Part shown: piece after piece, positions 61,923 through 64,000 of the stretch | Layout: each line of letters opens with the position of its first letter | How positions within the stretch are numbered: position 1 is the first letter of the stretch | Source: Galbibacter sp048266365 | GTDB taxonomy: Bacteria > Bacteroidota > Bacteroidia > Flavobacteriales > Flavobacteriaceae | Assembly: GCF_048266365.1 (NCBI RefSeq) | Contig: NZ_JBLWZP010000006.1 | Span: 156,980-220,979 of the forward strand | Direction: 5' to 3' | DNA: 64,000 nt | Program-made: the position numbers and the translations under genes | Notes under the pieces: model-generated | What the model saw: only the letters and a program-made list of their open reading frames with translations | What the model was told of the DNA's origin: nothing | Databases searched by the model: none

Positions 61923-63716
61923 TTAATTTACGCTTTTTGCCTTATAAAAGACACGTTGTAATGAAGGCCTGACATTTAATTTATAAATATTAGAGTGTGA
62001 ACGGTTTGGATACACCCTATTGGATAGAAATATAAAAAGAATATTGTGCACGGGATCTGCCCAAATATAAGTGCCCGTAAACCCACCATGTCCAAAACTT
62101 TCTGGGCTAACTTCTGGTGCCGGGGACGCTTTTGAGATATCCAGTTCCGCATTTCCAAGCAAAGGTTTATCAAAACCTAACCCCCTTTTATTATCATTCT
62201 CCGGATATTGAACCGAGGTAAACTCCTTTAAAGTCTTTTCTGAAATAAAACGCTTTCCTGCATATACACCCATTGATTGGTACATAAACATAAGCTTGGC
62301 CAGGTCTTCAGCTGTTCCAAAAAGGCCTGCATTACCCGATACCCCCCCTAAAAGACCAGCATTCTCATCGTGAACCCAGGATTTTACAAGTGTATTTCGA
62401 AAAATGGTATCAACTTCCGTGGGTACAATTAGTGAATCAGGGTATTTTCCCTTGGGGTTAAACATTAAATTCGTTGCACCTAATGGTTTATATATAGAAT
62501 CTAATAGATAATCCTCATACGAGATACCAGTCATTTCCTGAATCATTTTAGGGTACAACATAAAGCTAAGTCCTGAGTATTTATATTTCTTAATCGGAGA
62601 TACTTTGGAGCGATTCAATATTCTATACATCTTCTTAGGAAAGTTTTTGTTGATGTATAGTCCATCATAAATCTGGGTCGGAAATCGTCTACTTGGTTCA
62701 GTGCGTACAAACCTTCTCTTGAATTTGCCGTCCTTCATAACTTCATTGACAAAGACATAATACGGTTGCAAACCAGCCTGATGTGCAAGAACCTCACGAA
62801 CAGTTAATTTTTTTTTGTCCTCCCTATGGCGCCAATCCTTCCAATAGGTACTAAACTTTTCATCCAGGTCTATTTTCCCTTGATCAACCAATTGCATTAG
62901 AATTGGTAGAGGTCCACTAATTTTAGTTACTGATGCTAAATCGTATAAGTCGTTATTAGTCACTGCATGAAGGCTGTCATAGGTATAAAACCCGAAGGAC
63001 TTGTGGTAAATAATGGAATTATTTTTAGCGACCAATAATTGAGCACCAGGAAAGGCTTGTTCTGCTATAGCCGTGTTCATAATGGAGTCCACTTTTTTAT
63101 TAATGTACTCAGAATTAAGTCCTTCCATTTCCGGCAGTGCATATCCAAGGCGAACAGGATCTACAATTTTTAGTCCACTTCCTTTATCAAAAATAGATGA
63201 AACAGGATTTTTTAAGGTACCAGAACAGCTACTTCCACCAAAAATAAGTGAACCCGCCTGTAATTGATTGGCTAGCGTATTATTTTCTAACTGAAACAAT
63301 ACATCTGAATCAAACAAATAATCATTGAAACTATAGTGTTCTAATGCTTCAAAACTCACTGCAATCACATGGGTATCCACAGATAACTTAGTCAATTCAT
63401 AGAGCAACTCCCAATTGATATTGTGACCTGATAAGGCATAGATTATATAATTATAAGCTTTAAGCCTTGAAATATTAAAGTTGTCATTATTCAAAATGGT
63501 AATCGTCGTATACTTCTGTAAGGTATTTTGAAAGGCATCCAAGTTTTGATCACTTAAGTTGATATAAGCAATACGAGCATCTTCTAAATTTTCAATTGGA
63601 ATCGTCCCAGCATCATTATTTAGCAGGACACATGATGAAGAATCGCTACGCTGTCCTAAGAGAGTAAATGAACAAAACAATAAACAAATTAAGCTAAATG
63701 CGGTAGATACTTTCAT
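61923..63716 (-). CDS. Secreted serine beta-lactamase-family hydrolase with GH3 C-terminal-like N-domain
   Basis: A 597-residue secreted protein. After a signal peptide (VSTAFSLICLLFCSFTLLGQ), residues about 30-190 (VLLNNDAGTIPIENLEDARI, LIFGGSSCSG) resemble the C-terminal domain of GH3 beta-N-acetylglucosaminidases; residues about 200-590 are a penicillin-binding/class C beta-lactamase fold with SVTK (nucleophile Ser262, Lys265), YSG near residue 380, and HGG (His543). In Bacteroidota the GH3 and beta-lactamase parts are usually fused in a protein of about 1,000 residues; here the GH3 catalytic barrel is absent. Peptidoglycan-related action is inferred. ATG 63716 is preferred to 63740. Confidence 0.85.
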   Translation of the reverse strand: MKVSTAFSLICLLFCSFTLLGQRSDSSSCVLLNNDAGTIPIENLEDARIAYINLSDQNLDAFQNTLQKYTTITILNNDNFNISRLKAYNYIIYALSGHNINWELLYELTKLSVDTHVIAVSFEALEHYSFNDYLFDSDVLFQLENNTLANQLQAGSLIFGGSSCSGTLKNPVSSIFDKGSGLKIVDPVRLGYALPEMEGLNSEYINKKVDSIMNTAIAEQAFPGAQLLVAKNNSIIYHKSFGFYTYDSLHAVTNNDLYDLASVTKISGPLPILMQLVDQGKIDLDEKFSTYWKDWRHREDKKKLTVREVLAHQAGLQPYYVFVNEVMKDGKFKRRFVRTEPSRRFPTQIYDGLYINKNFPKKMYRILNRSKVSPIKKYKYSGLSFMLYPKMIQEMTGISYEDYLLDSIYKPLGATNLMFNPKGKYPDSLIVPTEVDTIFRNTLVKSWVHDENAGLLGGVSGNAGLFGTAEDLAKLMFMYQSMGVYAGKRFISEKTLKEFTSVQYPENDNKRGLGFDKPLLGNAELDISKASPAPEVSPESFGHGGFTGTYIWADPVHNILFIFLSNRVYPNRSHSNIYKLNVRPSLQRVFYKAKSVN

Positions 63717-63798
63717 TTGATAAAACAGTTTAAACTGCAATTTATAAAATAGAAAGTTGGCATGCTGTCTTTTGCAGGTTTATGCTTGAGAAAAGGGC

Positions 63799-63833
63799 AA
63801 AAAAAAATCCTGATGCTTTAAAAACATCAGGAT
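63799..63833 (-). terminator. rRNA operon terminator
   Basis: ATCCTGATG/CATCAGGAT stem (63807-63833) with a 9-nt loop; read on the minus strand it is followed by a run of nine T residues. It lies directly after the 5S gene. Confidence 0.93.
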
Positions 63834-63841
63834 CTTTAAAA

Positions 63842-63950
63842 GAAGGCGGCGACCTACTCTCCCACTTACGTAGTACCATCGGCGCTGGCGGGCTTAACTT
63901 CTCTGTTCGAGATGGGAAGAGGTGAGCCCCGTCGCTATAACCACCTTAAA
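63842..63950 (-). rRNA. rrf: 5S ribosomal RNA
   Basis: The minus strand reads as a complete 5S RNA of about 109 nt, with the complementary ends GGTGGTTATAGCGACG and GTCGCCGCCTT, the loop-C region CCCATCTCGAACAGAGAAGT and the conserved GGGAGAGTAGG. It is followed by a terminator and preceded (at higher coordinates) by spacer, so it is the last gene of an rRNA operon that extends right of the window. Ends are good to a few bases. Confidence 0.97.
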
Positions 63951-63955
63951 TTTTA

Positions 63956-63990
63956 ACTGTACTTATAGTACAGTGTTCCATTAAAGGAAC
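63956..63990 (-). other. Two hairpins in the 23S-5S spacer
   Basis: ACTGTAC/GTACAGT (63956-63974, 5-nt loop) and GTTCC/GGAAC (63975-63990, 6-nt loop) lie side by side in the spacer. These may be processing stems for release of 5S from the primary transcript; the role is inferred. Confidence 0.55.
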
Positions 63991-64000
63991 TAATAAGTTA

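Overview
The window looks like chromosome of a low-GC member of the Bacteroidota, most likely a marine or plant-debris-associated Flavobacteriaceae. The evidence is a set of lineage-typical genes: a PorD/DUF4835 gene in a bamD-rpoZ-coaBC cluster, DUF6913, DUF6095, a TonB-dependent receptor paired with a DUF4249 lipoprotein, a ClpC with UVR motif, a long GAPDH and a monomeric NADP isocitrate dehydrogenase. Promoters also fit the Bacteroidota -7 element TAnnTTTG with TTG near -33. I do not name a genus. No tRNA, insertion sequence, prophage or CRISPR array was recognised. Nearly all of the window is conserved core genome.

Layout. Positions 1-3895 are the end of a pectin-degradation locus (DUF4861 protein cut by the left edge, GH105 unsaturated rhamnogalacturonyl hydrolase, CE8 pectinesterase, CE12 acetylesterase) in one tight plus-strand operon. 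3974-8096 carries TPR protein and gyrA on the minus strand, diverging from clpC (8097). 10771-15824 holds a RimB-RimK fusion, a small STAS-like protein, hutH and bifunctional Nnr. 15900-20867 is a threonine operon (thrA-thrB-thrC) preceded by a Thr/Ile-rich leader peptide. 20956-29088 has a Gfo/Idh oxidoreductase, gcvT, an epimerase, dsbD, tilS and recN. 29205-32469 is the porD/coaBC/rpoZ/bamD cluster. 32639-37803 holds dapA, DUF6913, a UshA-like enzyme split over two genes, and ligA. 37923-44449 holds prmC, a GNAT protein, ribD, a YigZ protein, a thioesterase, dnaA, a tyrosine phosphatase and an RsmI-like methylase. 44533-50850 has cell-wall lytic enzymes, dapF, an HtrA/DegP protease and gap. 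51233-56037 has an unidentified coiled-coil membrane protein, trmD, rplS, a likely unannotated structured RNA gene, and icd. 56132-61080 has the receptor/DUF4249 pair, a doubtful small ORF, murQ and DUF6095. 61199-63716 has a DUF1080 lipoprotein and a serine hydrolase. The right edge holds a 5S rRNA and its terminator, the tail of an rRNA operon whose 23S lies beyond the window.

The best candidates for something undescribed are the roughly 355-nt RNA gene between rplS and icd (promoter, internal complementary segments and strong terminator, but no ORF), the leader peptide of the threonine operon with an unusual arrangement of hairpins, and a serine hydrolase that seems to be the detached C-terminal half of a GH3/beta-lactamase fusion. 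Several genes also carry a TAnnTTTG element almost touching the start codon, which would predict very short or absent mRNA leaders. Function calls rest on motif recognition by eye; no database search was possible.
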